From positions 11,416,779-11,480,778 of the forward strand of contig CM021315.1 in the NCBI GenBank assembly GCA_010645155.1: a stretch of DNA of 64,000 bases, read 5' to 3'. A program made the position numbers and the translations under genes. This stretch comes from Tigriopus japonicus (taxonomy: Eukaryota; Arthropoda; Copepoda; Harpacticoida; Harpacticidae). The notes under the pieces are model-generated. The model ran no database searches, was not told the origin of the DNA, and saw only the letters and a list, made by a program, of their open reading frames with translations. Positions 36,101-51,100 of the stretch are shown here, one piece after another (the first letter of the stretch is position 1; the number at the start of each line of letters is the position of its first letter).

Positions 36101-39100
36101 TCGGGAGATCAAAATCATTGGTCGAAGCTCATTTCGTTCACGAATACCCACTAGACATGATTGCGTATCTCTGCACTTATGAAGTGACTCAACATGTAAC
36201 ACAAGATGAGCTCTGACGGCCAATCCAATGGACGACGGAGAAAGGAGATCAAGATTTAGATTGATTTCCTTATTGTGGCAATTGCCCCAATTGACTCATT
36301 GTCTGCTCAGCCAGAAACTTGATTTGTATAGAAATAGCTCGGTCTTGTTGGCCTTGTCTGAGTCTACAAGAGTAAGCTACATACTAGATAGAGTCTGGTC
36401 GTTTTTGATGTTGTTGTAGTAGTATCAGCAGCCAGGCGTTGAAGAGAATGAGCCAATGGTGAGATTTTGGAGCTCCAGAATCTTTTTGTCGATGAAGACT
36501 TTGCCTTGTCTCTCTTACTCCTAGTCTGAATCGTCGTTTTTGCCAACAAGGCGACGAGAACTGATGGATGGACTTGAATGAATAGAGACAACTACTAGCA
36601 TGGAACAAAAAGAGCATTTAGGGAATGATCTAACTCTGTCATCTGCTACCAAAGCATTCTAAACAAGCCTTTCAATCAATGCTAATCCATGAGCGGACAG
36701 TTGACATTTCCAGTGCGTGAGTGTCTCTGTGTGTGGATGCTCCTTTCTCTTTGTCGTCATTCAGGAAGCACTTTGAGGAGGATCTATTGAGCGATCGATA
36801 CCTCGACGATGAGGCCCAAATTCCATTAAGATCACATCAGTGTGGGTGGTATTGAAGCGTTTAATAGATGGCGACATTCAAGGACACTCATTGATTGATT
36901 CAGTAAACTAGACCAAAGGAGAGAACCGACAATCCATCCAGGCTCTTGGCTCCCGATTCTTGGCTGCCACAGCCATGATTACTACCTTAATTCAATCTGA
37001 TCTAACAACGCCAGGACAAACTCAAGCTCACCAGAGATTGTATAGGAGCTCTCCCGCCTATCTATCTGCCTTCTATTAATTCCAAAGAACTCTTTTCAAT
37101 CCCCGAGAGGGGAGATTGGAGCGAGGGAAAAGTGGTTCTAATCTGAAGCCGAATCCAAAGAGCTTCGGTGGTTGATCTTAATTGCGATGGATTTGTGCTT
37201 GTTACAACGTTCTATAGAGTACACTTTGGGCTCTGACAAGTACACGTAATTCCAACATTCATGAGGTCTCCGTAGAATACAAGCAAATTGTCATTCGCTG
37301 GAACATTGTTGTAGACCTTGACAGGATTCGTTGTTGTGCCAAAAAAAGTGGACAAGATTTCCTCATCAACATTTGTCGGCAATGCAGATCAAGGGCACTT
37401 TTGGGAAATCATTGCGTTTGACAAGTCAGCCACGAGTAGCGTCAAAATAATGATTTTCCTTCATGAATCCAAGTACCTGAGCCTCAGGGTAGGATTTGCC
37501 GAGGCAGCAGAGTAATAAAATCCCATCCACTCCTAACATGTCAAGTGCTTAAAGCCGGGGAAATTTATGCAAACATAGTTGAGGCAAGAGCGAAGGATGT
37601 TAGCGTTAACCCGACATTTTAGCATCAACCGTTTTTGGGGGGAACGAACACCTTGAGCTAACCCTCAATTTGATCCACCCCATACAAATGTAGGTGCTAC
37701 CTGGCAACTTGTTTCTGCTCTTCATGTCACGCCATTACTTTATTGTATCAAGTCATGTTCAATTTTTACCCAGATTTACGATTAGCACTTCAGGTGAACC
37801 CACCATTTTTGTGTTCCTTCACTGCCCAACGAGTTGCACAGTTTTAAGGCAGTGGTGAAACTCCAATGCACCTAATGACAATCCAAATCACCGGGTTAGC
37901 TCTCGAGTTAGCCCAATTATGAGCCGTTCTCCATTACGTACAGTGTGTGCCAAGTTTGGGCTGAACATGCTTTTTTGCCAATTCTTCTGTGCTCCAGATT
38001 CAGGGTGTGGGGTGTCATATTTAGTTTCGCCATCTGGCATTCGCTCCATCATAATTTGGCTCTTGGGCGGGAATCCTCCTTACTTAGTACGTATGTGTAT
38101 GTACCCCTGGGGTCTGAGAAGCGGAATACATTTGTAGACTGGAAGACTCGTTATGGTGGGAGGCATACATGGAACACCCCAGTACCTAGCTCGTTTCTCA
38201 GAGCCACCTCACCCATCCTGTTTCGAATTGAGATCAGAGTTCGCTTGACAGAAACACCAGTTTGGACATCCGTTAACAGAGGTTTGTTTTCCTTGTCATG
38301 GGTAACATTTTATAGGAATTGAGGCTAGATGTCGTTCGTTCGGCAGGGCTGAGCCAAAAAGCATTGGACCATGTTGAACTATGACGGAGGAAGTTGTTTG
38401 TTTGTCAGAAAATGGGTGTAAAACTTGTCAAACCTAATTGTTCGGAGACTCGGAACTGTCGGCAAAGACTCTTCTAACGAGAAATTACAGCTTGAGCAAT
38501 TTTGGGGCGGAGTCATTATTGATTTGACTCCTTATTTCTGGATTGTGCAATATGCCGCCATGATGAGTGTTATCAATAACAACGACGACTTTATAAGCTC
38601 AAAAACTCGCTCATCATTGGACATCGTGATCGTTCCTTTTCAGTGTTCGCACAACGTAAGCATGTTTTGGCCAATCTGATTAGCTTATCCTGAATTCCTA
38701 ATCCTTTCTGCCTCCCCCTACATGATGTCACTTTTCGGCCATGTGCTAACATGATCGCCTAAAGCACGCCTTTTGATCAAGTTTCTGGTAATTCCCTCTA
38801 GAGTCCGTTCCAACCAGCTGAGCAGTTTGGAGGTAAACAACTGGTGTACCATGCATTATAGATCATTTCGGATACATATGAATAGTGAGTGATGCACTTT
38901 ACATACATACCAAGAGGGCCCCACCTCGAATCGTGGATATCTTTCGGATCAGTGGACAACGAGTGGCCCTCCAAAACCTTCTCCCATATTGCTCTATATT
39001 GCACATTTCACCCTCCTCTCTCAAGTTGCTGCTTAACGAAGTCGGTTCTTTGTTGTTCATTTCTGGGCGAGGTGCTGGGGGAATCGCCTGGGTATGTGTG

Positions 39101-42100
39101 CGTTAGTCCCATTTGGGGGCCTAATTTTTACCTGTGGGTGCCCAGGTTGCTCAGTTAAGATAGAGGCTCGAGTGCTGGCAACAAAGAAAACTTCTCGAAC
39201 CGACTCGACAAAGACAGACTTAGAAGTAGTACAACGTCACTTGGATTTCACATTCGGGCGTTCGGGAATGAACCAACTCACCCGAAAAGCTGAGTTGATC
39301 GATTTGGGGTTTCTGCCGTGACAAAGAGACAACAAACCACACCCAAAGTAGAACAATACTCAAGAGAGGTTGTGCAGAGGGAAAACTAGTTAAAATTGCA
39401 TTACCAAAAGATCACGAACTGCGGTCGGGCTCATTTTTTGAGCTTATTTTCGTGACTGGTTGACGTAATATTCCAGAAGTTCCAGATGAGACAATGCGAA
39501 ACATTACTTTAGTGGCAAAACCATATTGATTTTTCGCCGCATAATTGAAAGGCCCTAAGTTCAACTCAGGCCTCTTGGACATACCAGGGTCCAAACCCTC
39601 TCTTCCCCAATTTATTCCAGAGTCACATTCCGCCATTTCCATTGTGAGCCAGGTATGTTGCTGCTCTTTGGTTTGAGCTCTGCTATTTTCACCGAGCAAA
39701 AAGATCTTCTACTGTTTTCGAAAATGGATTCGAGTCATCAGTAGAGAAATTTGTAGCAGATCCTGTCATCCCAAAGAGAGCCGTTCAGAGTGCATCTCCC
39801 ATGGAGAATGTGTTCTTTCCCTTGGGCGCATGAAAAAAGACGCATGTGGGAACAATTGTTTTCCCCTCTTTAGAACATGGGGCCTTTCAGGAAGCGAACA
39901 CACATGGGCGCATGGAGTTGGCCCATTGTTCCTCTTGTGTGTTCCACTGTAGTAAGTAGGAGTGGCGCAGTTCGAGTTGGACACACGAAGAGGTCTCAAA
40001 TGAAAGGCTTAAAACCTTAGGGGAATGTCGATTCTTGTACTTGGTCGGCGAACGAGATTGGGTGTGTGGGAACTGAGAAGTCCCTCATTGAAAAAGCTTC
40101 TCAACAAACACGATAACTTCGAAACGGTTCTGAACTTGAGAAAAAAGAAATGGAGAAATGTCTTCGATTTTTCTTCTCTCTCTCTCTCGCTCGCTCTGTG
40201 GTACTGACCGAAGCTTTTAAGTGGAGAAAAATGGCCAAAAGACTATTAGAACTAGACTCTGTCTTAAATCGAAAGGTCTTGGACATCCGGTTTTTCTTGG
40301 GTTCATGCTCTCCCCTTGCCGAAACGAAATTTATAACATTTTGCAGAAGCAGGGCAATCCTCTAATGTTTCACCTCTTAACATTCAAAGGGTGTTCTGTT
40401 CCAAAGCATCAAGGGTTTGGAAGAATCAATGACTACAAATTGAAGCCAGAGCCAAGGAGGCTGGCTCGATAAATTCCAACGAACGGGAAAAGAAGTGTTT
40501 GCATGAAGGAAGGGTTGAAGTGTTGGTTGGAGTTTTCTCAGAATGCGCATGAAGCAATTCTTGACCAATTCTATTACTCACTCTCTGCATTTCCTTGCAT
40601 TTTTTGCATGGGTTTCAATTGAAATGCAACATTGAGCATGCCCATTGGTTGCTCCGAATCCCATGTTCTCTGTCAAGTCACGAGGTGTTCAAAAGTCAGT
40701 CAAACGTCATTTCTATTCAACATCCCTTTGAATACCGAATGTGGAATTCCTGAACCGAAAAACGAACCTGGAGATCGTTGTCTCCTTCCATTTACCCTCA
40801 CCCAACAACAAAAGTACCTTTACTGCTTTCCTTTTTTTTATCATTTTCAATATGATGATAACGGGGCCATAGTTATGCCATGTCACAAGTGTGTTTTGTT
40901 TTCCCATACAAAATGGCTTAGAACAAAGAGATTCCCCGTGTTAAAACAAGGCCCGAAAAAGAGGAAAAAGTTTGTCACAATAAATTTTCATGTTGGCACG
41001 AAAGACACGCTACATACTGTAAAATGTTGAGGGAAATAAGACGAAAAGTGAGAATCCTCCAGGATCAAAGTGACACTCCCTTGGTCTCGTGGTGATGGAG
41101 CAATGAGGTTTGTTGTTGATGATGTTGGCGTTGTTGTGAAGTCCCAATGGTCCTTTATGAGATGGTTGAAGGTGGTTTAGCCTCAGGTGTTGTCGACGAC
41201 GGATCAAGTTCAATGAAGATCAAACGCAAACTGGGAACGCCAAAGCCTCACACATGAATGAACGCCTCACTCTGAGAACTGTATGTAGTACTCATATGCT
41301 TGCAGAAAGACCAGTTTGGCAAGTCTGCCACTAGATTTTTGCCCTCTCCGAAGGTCAAGACCCGAGAAAGAGAGAGAGAGGGACCATTTTCCATGGATGA
41401 CTTGGTGTTGTTTGGACAAGTTTCCTTGAACTTTAAGGCCCATTTACCGCCCGGGGCGTTGAGAAAAGGCCCTGGACTTCTGCACTCGTTGCTTCCTCGG
41501 CCTTCTGTTGCGAGGAGATGTTTGCTTGAATTGCACATTTGTCAAATTGCTACTTTTTCAAGGAAATTTGAGTCCATGCACACTACTCATGTTAAGTGTT
41601 GAACCTGAAACACGATCTGAACTCTCGAATATTCACTGCTCCTCCCGAGCTGAGAACAGAATCGTATGAAAAGATCATAGAATTTCCCATTTCCACCATC
41701 GCTTTTTTTCGGGAGTCGCCATTGCTAAAACACCTGGATCTGTTTTATGCAAATTGAATTCAAGGCAATACATCATTTGGCGGTGGCGCTCTTGAGGCTT
41801 TTAAGTCATGACTGTGCAAAACGTGTGCTTGCTTCATCTCTGCCAAGGCTCAATGGGATCTGGCGATGAGTGGAGAGAAGAGAAGACAGAGAGAGGGAAA
41901 CACAAAAGTAACTACTCCTGAAGTTAGTTGAAGGCGTTTCCGAGATGATCTTGATCCGCCGAAATGATCGAACAACCATTGCCGCTCCTCATGCTGATAA
42001 AAGCACTTGGGCTAAACAGCTATGGCCCCTTTGCCACTTTTGGAATCGTCTCTTTGAAGTAAATAAAAAACGAATCTCAAGGCTTGGCTGCTCGACCGAC

Positions 42101-45100
42101 CCAAGGCAAGATCGACGGAGTTGCTCACAAGTTCCAATGCATCTCTCAGTACTCTCACACTCATTGCGATGAGTGTTCGTGAAGTTTTGTTGGGCACTCA
42201 CTCTCTGGCATTCTTGGAAAAGGATGCAATTTCTCGGAAGGCAACCTTTTCCACCCGCGAGCGATCGCTGATCGAATATTTGATGAGACCTATACTTAAT
42301 CTCTCTTCAATCCCGAAGCCATACAAGTTGACTCTTCTTAGCTTGCGCTTGAAATGGTACATCCATCCAGCCTTCAATCCAATGGATTGTGGAGCGGATT
42401 GGTGTGTTTCCACTCGATCAAGTTCCCTAATCAGGATGCTGACTCAACGGTTCTGTTCAATTTTACAAAAGAGTCGTCTCTCTTTTTCTTTCTCTTTCCC
42501 CACATCAGAAAGAGAGCTCGCTTGCCCCGTGCATGACCATAACATTACAACTGCGCCAACCATTCCTGCAGCATTCCGTCAGACTTTACGACACCTGCGA
42601 GTGGAACCGAAAAGCTGGTTCTCGTGATGGTGGTAGCATTTCCTGATTTCTTCAAAAATAAGTCTCGCCCTTAATTGTAGGAGATGAGAGAAAAAAGGGG
42701 AATGATGATCTTTGAAGCTTTTGCTCGCTTTCACTTGATTCATTGGCACTGTACGCGCAATTCTTCGAGTGGAATTCGTCGAATTGAAAGGATCCAGAAG
42801 TTCACTCAGAGCGATCTTTTGACTTCCGTAATGATGATTAGCTCCATTGGGTAAGTGTCACATTGACATGGTAGGCCCATTCCCGTTGATTTGTCGCTAT
42901 GTCATTCCATTTAATCCTGAGCACCCAACAGATAGATAGAGGGGGAAAAGATCCTTCTCATTCAACGAATAGAATAGGCCAATTTCACCTAGGCCTGATT
43001 CTTGTCAGGCCAGGCCTTTGGCGAATTCATTTTTGGGTGGGTCCTTCATTCACTAATCGATATCCTCGGGAGGGGAAAACAAATATGCATACCAATTGAC
43101 TAGAATGGATAATTAAAAAAATAGCCATCTCACTTGATCATTATTCATACAGTCCAAGGCTTCTAGCAACTGGAATTCCGGTTTTGAATGCTCAGAGTAG
43201 TCTGAAAGTATTTTTAGTGAAATGACACCTTAGAGCCCATCCACGTGGATAGAATGTTGGTTGACGTCGAGTTGAGTCGAAGTTTCGACTCGAGAGAGTC
43301 AAATCCCCGTGGCCAAAGGTGAATGAAGGGGAAAAAAGATTATTCAAATGGGTGTCCTCGGCAAGCCCTTTTATGGCTCGAGATTAGGGAATAAGGTCGA
43401 CTGCCAATGTTCTTTCAAGCAACACTGATGGACTCAGGCCTTCATGGGAACAGGTTTGTGTCTAGTTGTTGCCTCGCGACACATTTCAATGACACCCTCG
43501 TCAGAGTGCTCTGAAACATTCATTCATTCTTGGCTTACCATTATCGTCACTTTCACGCAAGATGACGCTTTTCTCGTTTGTATCTGTGTCATTAAATTTC
43601 TCGTAAAGTACCATGAACCATGCTCAAGAAGCAGAAGCGAAGCTTCGACAAGTGATTAACCATTCAGGTTGGCCACTTGAGAAGTTGATGGACAGAAGGG
43701 GCTTGTTTTAGAATTCCTTCACTCGAAAAGGAACAAGCTGATCAATCAGAGAGAAACGCGATTCCAGAGCTCGTTTATTGTTACGCGTAGCAAGTCTAGA
43801 CAGGTACTCAGCACCCTGTGGTTGTTTCCAAAGCCTTTTTGGAACCCTATGCTATCTCATGGTCCTCTATCAAGGTCCAAGGCAATCGACCTTTTGAGAG
43901 CCAATCCAGACTTCAGACAGAATCAATCGTCCAGGTTGTCTCGTCTGATCAAGGAAAGAATCAACAGAATTGGGAACGGTTTTCTCCGACCAGTTGTGCA
44001 AGTAATGAAACGGAAACATTCAAAATGGTAAACAGTTGTTTTGAAAGACATCACCTCTCGTTCAACGTCGTATTTCCAATTCCCACGCAAGCCTCAAGCA
44101 ACCAAGCATGATGCTTCTTTTCACCTCTCCAGATCAACTTGGACGAGGATTGGAATGGACCAGAAGAGGTGAATGGTGGTGGTGGTGGTGGTGATCATCA
44201 CCATCAACTTCATGGGGAGGCGAAGGCGAGGGCCAATGGAAAGGTTGAAATGTTTGAATTCCAATCCTTAGAAATGACTTGTAAGAAAGGCGATTTTCCG
44301 CCAAATCATCTTTGTACGTACGTCGTTGTACTCACTCTGGATCAAACTTCTCTGAAAGAATTTGAACGAATCCATCTCGTGGATGTGCTGATAATCTTGT
44401 CAAATTTCCCCCACATCCAAGTTGGTGTTTGAGGAAAAGATAGGCTTTGATAAATGGATTTGTGTGGTTTGCTTGTGCTACTAGCGAGCGAGAGAAAGAA
44501 AGAAAGAGAGGCAGGAAAAAAACCGAGGGATGAGGATGTCCTAGTGACAGATGTTTCAATGAAGGCAAGTGGCCACCAAGACTTGCGGGTCCCTTGGTTC
44601 GTTTTTCTTTCAATAAAATTCTGTCAAGATTAAGTTGTTATCATGATCAATGTCCTCGAATCTCTTGATCTTTCCTACTCTAAGAAGAAGGTGTGTCTAA
44701 GTTTGTAAATAATTCATCAGACTTTCGTCCTCGGAACCCATTCTGTTTGGCCTTGGTTTCATGGAGATCTCAAGGGTGGATGTTAAAGACTGGCAGTGTG
44801 GCATTGTTCACGATCTCTTGACACCTTTTGTGTGTTTCAAACAATGAAGATTCAAAGCACACGCCAAACTAACTGCGAAAGAACATAAGAAGAAAACTTT
44901 TATTTTTTCAAAGCGGCCATGGCTGTGTCTTTTATGAAGAAAGCAAATGACTCACCATTATGGTTTCAAGAAGGGAAACGAAACTTTCCTCAATGGCCGT
45001 TCTTGTTCATGGCTCCCGACAAAAAGGGAATAAAAGTTTTAGCCTTTTGAAAGAAGCTAATGGTGGTAGAGGAGGCCTCGATGAGGGCGATAAACGAGCC

Positions 45101-48100
45101 TTTTTCAAGTGCCTTGTATCAAGTGAGACTTAATGAACGATCAGTGATCCGGCTATTCAACATTTGAACTCTCTTTTCTTTCCAGATACCCGCGTGATTC
45201 AAGTTTATGCCGAGGACAAGGACAATAATGAGATCACCTACTCAATCGTGTCCCAACACAAAAAGTTCAACATTGATCCCAAATCGGGACTGCTGACAAC
45301 TAGCGAAGTAAGTTCCCTTGTTCTCTTTTCATTCATGATTCCATCATTAGACTACTACGTATGAACCATAAAGGGCAGACATTCTCGCATTTCTCGTGGC
45401 CCATTTGTGGCCTTAATACACTTGAAATTGTAGATCGAGTCGAGAGGCATTCCGCTAGTTCTTTATTTTCTGCTCTTCATGTGGATCTGTTGACTTCTCC
45501 AGTTTTATGGTCGTTACATTTGGAGTCTGCGGTGCTTGTGAAATGTGAATCACAGACAAAGACTCGGTTAAACGGGCTACTACGAGTTTTAAGCCCTTCA
45601 CTTGATGCTGATACTTGGCTGGATGGAAGCAAGCATCAAAAACCACCGAGTTCCTTCCCCCCCAAAAAAACTGTTTTGCAAAGCCATAAAAATCTGCAAT
45701 TTTTCAAGAATGGTGGAATATTCAACTGTGCATGTGTGTGTTGGAACATGTTTTACTTTAGTAAATTTGAATATTTCATGAGTTGTAATAGCGAGAGTTT
45801 GAATGGCCTTCAGAGATACAAAATTCATACCTGTCTTAATTACTAATTCATGGCAAATTACTGTTTCCATTGCCGACTACTTATCCGGCGACTACTTTTC
45901 TGTCGATCTTTTTCACGAAATGTCATCCTTCCGGCTCGTTTCAAAAAAAAAAAAAAAAGAATACCAGATTATTATATCCGAATGGCTCGTCCGCCGACGA
46001 TAAAATCATCACCACTTTCTAGCGCACATAATACGTGCATACTGTTCTACAGATACACCTCTACTGAATTTAAAGCGGATTTCCCTGCCCATTGAGATGA
46101 TGATGGGGATCCTCCTCCCTTCGTGGTCCTCATATTTTCGTGGTAGAGCTAGCAGTAGTAGTAGTAGAAGTAGTCCATCAATTCTAAGCAAGTGGATGTT
46201 TGGAGTTCGTGATCGTTGATGGACACGGCTCAAAGGAAAAGTCCGGAGTAATAATAAGTATGAAATGAACCTCCAGGGAGGAAGAAAACGACTCGCCACA
46301 GAACAGAACAGGCCGAGCAGAGTGCGAAGAATACCTCGCTAAATTAAACTTCTCGTGTTTTCAATTAACTTGACAGACGAGAGATCAAGCTCGAAGAATA
46401 GAAGGCTCAAGGAGATAAAAAGAGAGAGAGAATACAGAGATCCGGCAACACCAAAGTGCATTGCCCATATACTTGAAAAGAACATTTAGCCTTCGTAGTT
46501 TGGTCAGTTAAGTTCGAATGAATTGACTACCAACACCGCTAAGCTAGTTTAATATTAGCGTCCAATAATTGAAGTCTGAGATTCTCGAAACGAGAAGGCC
46601 AATATTATGGAGAAAGGGTTCATTGGGAGTGAGCACCAACCGAGAGCTCCTTTTTTCAAGTTTGGTGTTGTTTCGTGCACTTAATTTTATAAACCATTTT
46701 CAGTGACTGGTGCCTAAGCAATAGAGGGCTGATACGAGAGAAGCGACTCGCTGTCCCACGAACGTGATTATTATTTGAAAATGTCTCTTTTTATCCTTGA
46801 CCAGGAAGTAGAAGGACAAATTCGTCCTGACAATGAATGACGTGACTCAATTAGACATCGAGGCAACAGAAATCTGGATTATGTAGTCCTCTAGTGTAAA
46901 AGTCGATCCACGTACCGTCTTGCGTGTCCTCTGTCATTAGATGTGCTCGAAGTAATTCAGTCAGTGGCACTCTAACACGGAGACGAGTGTGTGTGTATGA
47001 ACAAAGTATTTGTAGAAAAATGTGAAAAAGCTTTCAGGAGAACCCTAACCGCCGATCCAAAGGATAATATGAGATTGGTCGATAACTCGAGGTCCAACCT
47101 GAAGAGCCTCTCGTAATGATGATGATGGACTTTTTACCAACCCGAATAATAGACTCACTTCATCATGCCAACCAACTCCAATTAATACCATAAACAAAAG
47201 AGTCTTTTTGTTTGTTTCCAAGGATGAGGTATGGGAAGGTCGTGCTGAGAATGTCTTGATTCAATAATACGAACTCGTCGTAATTAATGATCTGTCGCTT
47301 GCACGCATGCATAAGCACCGCTGAAAAACTTGACAGCTTGTCAATATCCTCTATTTTTAAGAGAGGCGTGCGAAAAGGTCAACCTGAAATGGTTCAAAAC
47401 CGAGTCATCTCGTCTTCATTGAGCTTGAGGTGAAACCAGTTCAGATCACGATGTTGGTTGGCACTTGGCACCTCATCGAGCACTAACTCGACTTGAAATG
47501 GCTTATTTAGAGGATCCTCCCCGACAGCCAACCCACGATCGATCCTCGATCTTTCTTGGGCATAAAACGGTTCTCCGGACAAGTTTGGCTTAATTGAAGG
47601 CGGAGGAAAAAACGCACGAGGAAGACAAGCAAGCAGCTGCGTCTTAATCAAACATTCCATGAGTTTTTGCGGCTCTCCATCCAATTTGGTAAAAGCAAGA
47701 ACAGACACCTAGAAACAAGTTATTCTTGGAGAACAGAGAGGACAAGACACATACTCACATACATGTACTCTAAACACAATCAAAACGATTGGAGCAAAAA
47801 GCCAACCAGAAAACTAGGGCTTCTCCGTTCAAGAAAAAACGGACGGACTGTGATTGTTCGGAACATATGGGCGATCATCCATCGTCAGGTTTATTCAATT
47901 ATCACGATCGAGAATGTGGAACAAGTGACGTCGTGTTTTCACATTTTTTTCCTTTGTTGGAATTCCATTCCAAAAATATCGACCCACATTTCTTTTCGTC
48001 ATTCTGTGTGAACCAAGTTATGATTATCCTCGCAGTTTGGCACTCCTGAGAGTGATCCTTTTCTTGCCAGCCACCAAGAAGTCTACTATACAATTCCGCT

Positions 48101-51100
48101 CCTTCTTATCGAGCTTTTTGCAAGTTTCAGCATTGCCCCTCACACGATTGTATAGTGAACATTTGTTCCTGTGTCTTGCCATGAATGGATCGGATTCCGC
48201 AGGTTGAGACAAAAAGACATTCAAATTGAGGGTGCGGCACTTTTATTATGCTCTCACATCACATCAAACAGGACCACTTCAATGACGACGACCTTCTGGC
48301 CGGAAATGAAGTGCTCCTTACCGTTTACTGAACAATGCACAGTCCTCATCATATTCAAGACTTGCACATTTTCAAATGTCCTTAAGTCGTAAATAAGTTG
48401 CTTGAAGCTGACGGTCGGAATTTGACGCGTCGAGAACATCATGAGCTTGAAAGACTTGCAAGCAAGGGGATTATGTAGAACAACGGACGTCCTTGAATAC
48501 CATCACCACCAACATCATTATTGTTGTTGTCGTGATTACATCTTGTTTTCATTCATCCTTTGACACGAGGAAGTGAGCAGACAAGAGGGATACCGTGTGT
48601 GAGTTTGTTCACTAGATGTTGTTAACCATAATAAAGTTCTTCTTCTCCTCCTCGTTCTCAAGAGTAAAAGTTGAGCAATTATGGTTGAAGGGGTCGTACA
48701 TTGGCAGAGTCAACCCAGTCTCTCTCCATCATAAGTGGATAGAACAGGAAAACTATGTGGGCTCATTAGACTTTTTTGAAAAATGCTTAAAGTAATGACA
48801 GAGGTGATCATTTACATAAATTGCTTCCCACACCTCATATCCCTAGTCATCAATTACCCTTCGCATAGCATTAGATTGTCATACATTCACCTAAATTCTG
48901 TCTCATTTGATATGCACGGGACTCTTTTACTTCAATCGAGAAAAAAGTGGAACACCCTGGTCCAAGAAAGTACGCAATTGGAAACGCCACGCTTTGTAAA
49001 GGACGAACTCTGGGCGTTGCCAGGGGCAGTATTTTTGGAATATTTATTCAATGTAGCGTTCTCGTATATATTTGCGGAATACACTCCATTTGTATTGGAG
49101 AGTGGGAGCTCCCAACTGATTCAAAATACCACCATGTTGGTTTTGACATGCTGACTAGGCAGTTTCCAAAGTAGGGAATCACTCCCATAAGTACATATTG
49201 TGTGGTGAGTTAGAAAAGGAAACAGCCATTGTTCAAGTTTTCCAAGAATTGGCTGAGAAATTTCACGTCCATTCCTTCTGTTGTTGTAGCAACAGCAACA
49301 CCAATATTGTGGTTGGTTGCTTGGTCCGTCATATTAAATTGTGAACGTAGGGCCCTCATTGATAACGAGAAAATGCCCTCAAGTCAAAGACGGCAATTTT
49401 CCGCACCTTTTTCGATCTCGATCGTGGGAAGAAGAAGTGCCCGACTTGGTTTTTTCTCCTGAGGAAAATGGCGGATTATCACTTCCATGCACAGTGTGGA
49501 TTCAAATTGGTCAGAGATTTTTCTCTTCCCTTGGACATCTTGCCATTGTTCCTTCAAATTGGAGGCCTTTTTGTTTTGCAAATGTGTTTTCTTACGGAGA
49601 AACGAGGCCAGCTTAGTTGTGCGAAGCAGAAGAGGGGATCGAGTTGCAATTTGGCGAAGGCCGTTTTTTTTCTTTCGTTGCCGGATTAGGGCGCGTGAAA
49701 ACAATTTCTGAAGAGAAAATGAGCCCAAGAAGATTAGCGGCGTGTCAATTACCGAAACTTTATCCTACTCCAAGGATCAGTTCGTTTGCTATCTATGTGC
49801 TGAAGGATGAAGTGAGGCAGGCCTAGAATAAATACGCCCTGAACAACGCCATTTGACATGAACATGGTGGGTGTTGTTAGCCGTTGTTGTTGGGAGTATG
49901 AGTTTAATTTGGACGGATTTATGGTTGGAAATTCTCACACCGTGTTGTAGATATTTAACCTAGCTGTGCGATGAAAGCATTAGTTTTGATCTCTCCCTCC
50001 CAAACTATGTGTCTTTTCTCTCAGTTGATCTGCTCACGTCACTTTCGGGAGTGACTTCCCGTCCATGAGAACTCGCTCTCATCTTGATACCTCGACACGG
50101 AATATTTGCCCCCCTCCGTGTCCGATCGTACCCTAAATTCCGTAGACATGGTTTTCAAGATAAAAGAGATTTCCTAAAGCATCTTTCTCGCTTTCTCTCT
50201 TTGTAGATGTGTTTACGAGTAAAAGCCAAATCTACGTAGTTGCACTATCCATCCAGCCTGTCATTAAAATTGGTTGTGGTGTTCCATTTTCGAGCAGGAT
50301 GGTGTTGAACGGATGCTTAATAAGCTGCAGAGTAATTAAATCGCATTGTAGATCCGCAATTATGGTTGTCGAAACATGGTTGGACTCTGGCTGATTTATT
50401 GCTAGACCATCATTACGTATTATACTAGTGCTCAAATGAGGCCAATACGAATATTTCTCGTAACGGGAGTGGTGATGGGGGTGAAACTGAAAGCTTTGTC
50501 GATTTACTCGAGGCGCTCCAAATTCGTCCAATCCCACCCAAGATTGTTGAACTCACCTAGAAAAAGGACTGTTTGGCATTCTAGGCTGATTTTCGGAGCG
50601 TCTTACGCTTTAAATAGACGCTTCCTTCTCGCAGCAACGCCTTCATTTCAGTCAGCTCCTCTATCTATCTACCTACCTACGTACATTCTTCGAGAAGTCA
50701 CCTTTCACTCCATCTGGATATACGAGTACTCGTACTAAGTCAATTTCTCTCCCACCTCGGTTACTTTTTCCAATGTTAGTGCGACTTCCATTTTACTCCT
50801 AGTCCAGAACCATTAGAATGATGATGGTAATCGGAATAATCTCGTCTTGGACAAACAACTGATTCTAACATATTGTTGACGAACCACATTATCATGCAAA
50901 AGTTGTTGGCTTCTTTACTCGGAGAAGCATTAGTCTCGACATCTTTTAACGCCGGAATGATTGAGCTGATTTAGTCTAGGNNNNNNNNNNNNNNNNNNNN
51001 NNNNNNNNNNNNNNNNNNNNNNNNNNNNNNNNNNNNNNNNNNNNNNNNNNNNNNNNNNNNNNNNNNNNNNNNNNNNNNNNNNNNNNNNNNNNNNNNNNNN

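Larger units (their letters stand above)
15108..45185 (+). other. Cadherin intron 1, 30,078 bp
   Basis: It begins GTAAGA and ends TTTCCAG. No nested gene is supported on either strand: the many open frames are short, overlap each other and share no recognisable motif. Visible content is simple repeats: GAAC units near 19770-19787, GGTT near 35600-35617, GA near 35944-35967, CT near 40177-40195 and GGT near 44173-44192. Weak tRNA-like traces lie at 20309-20385 and 26735-26757. The length suggests cis-regulatory content, but no specific site can be named. Confidence 0.75.

Noticed and set aside
42121..42627. 168-codon plus-strand frame in cadherin intron 1
   Set aside because: It begins with TTG, has no domain, and its length is expected by chance in 30 kb of DNA of this composition.
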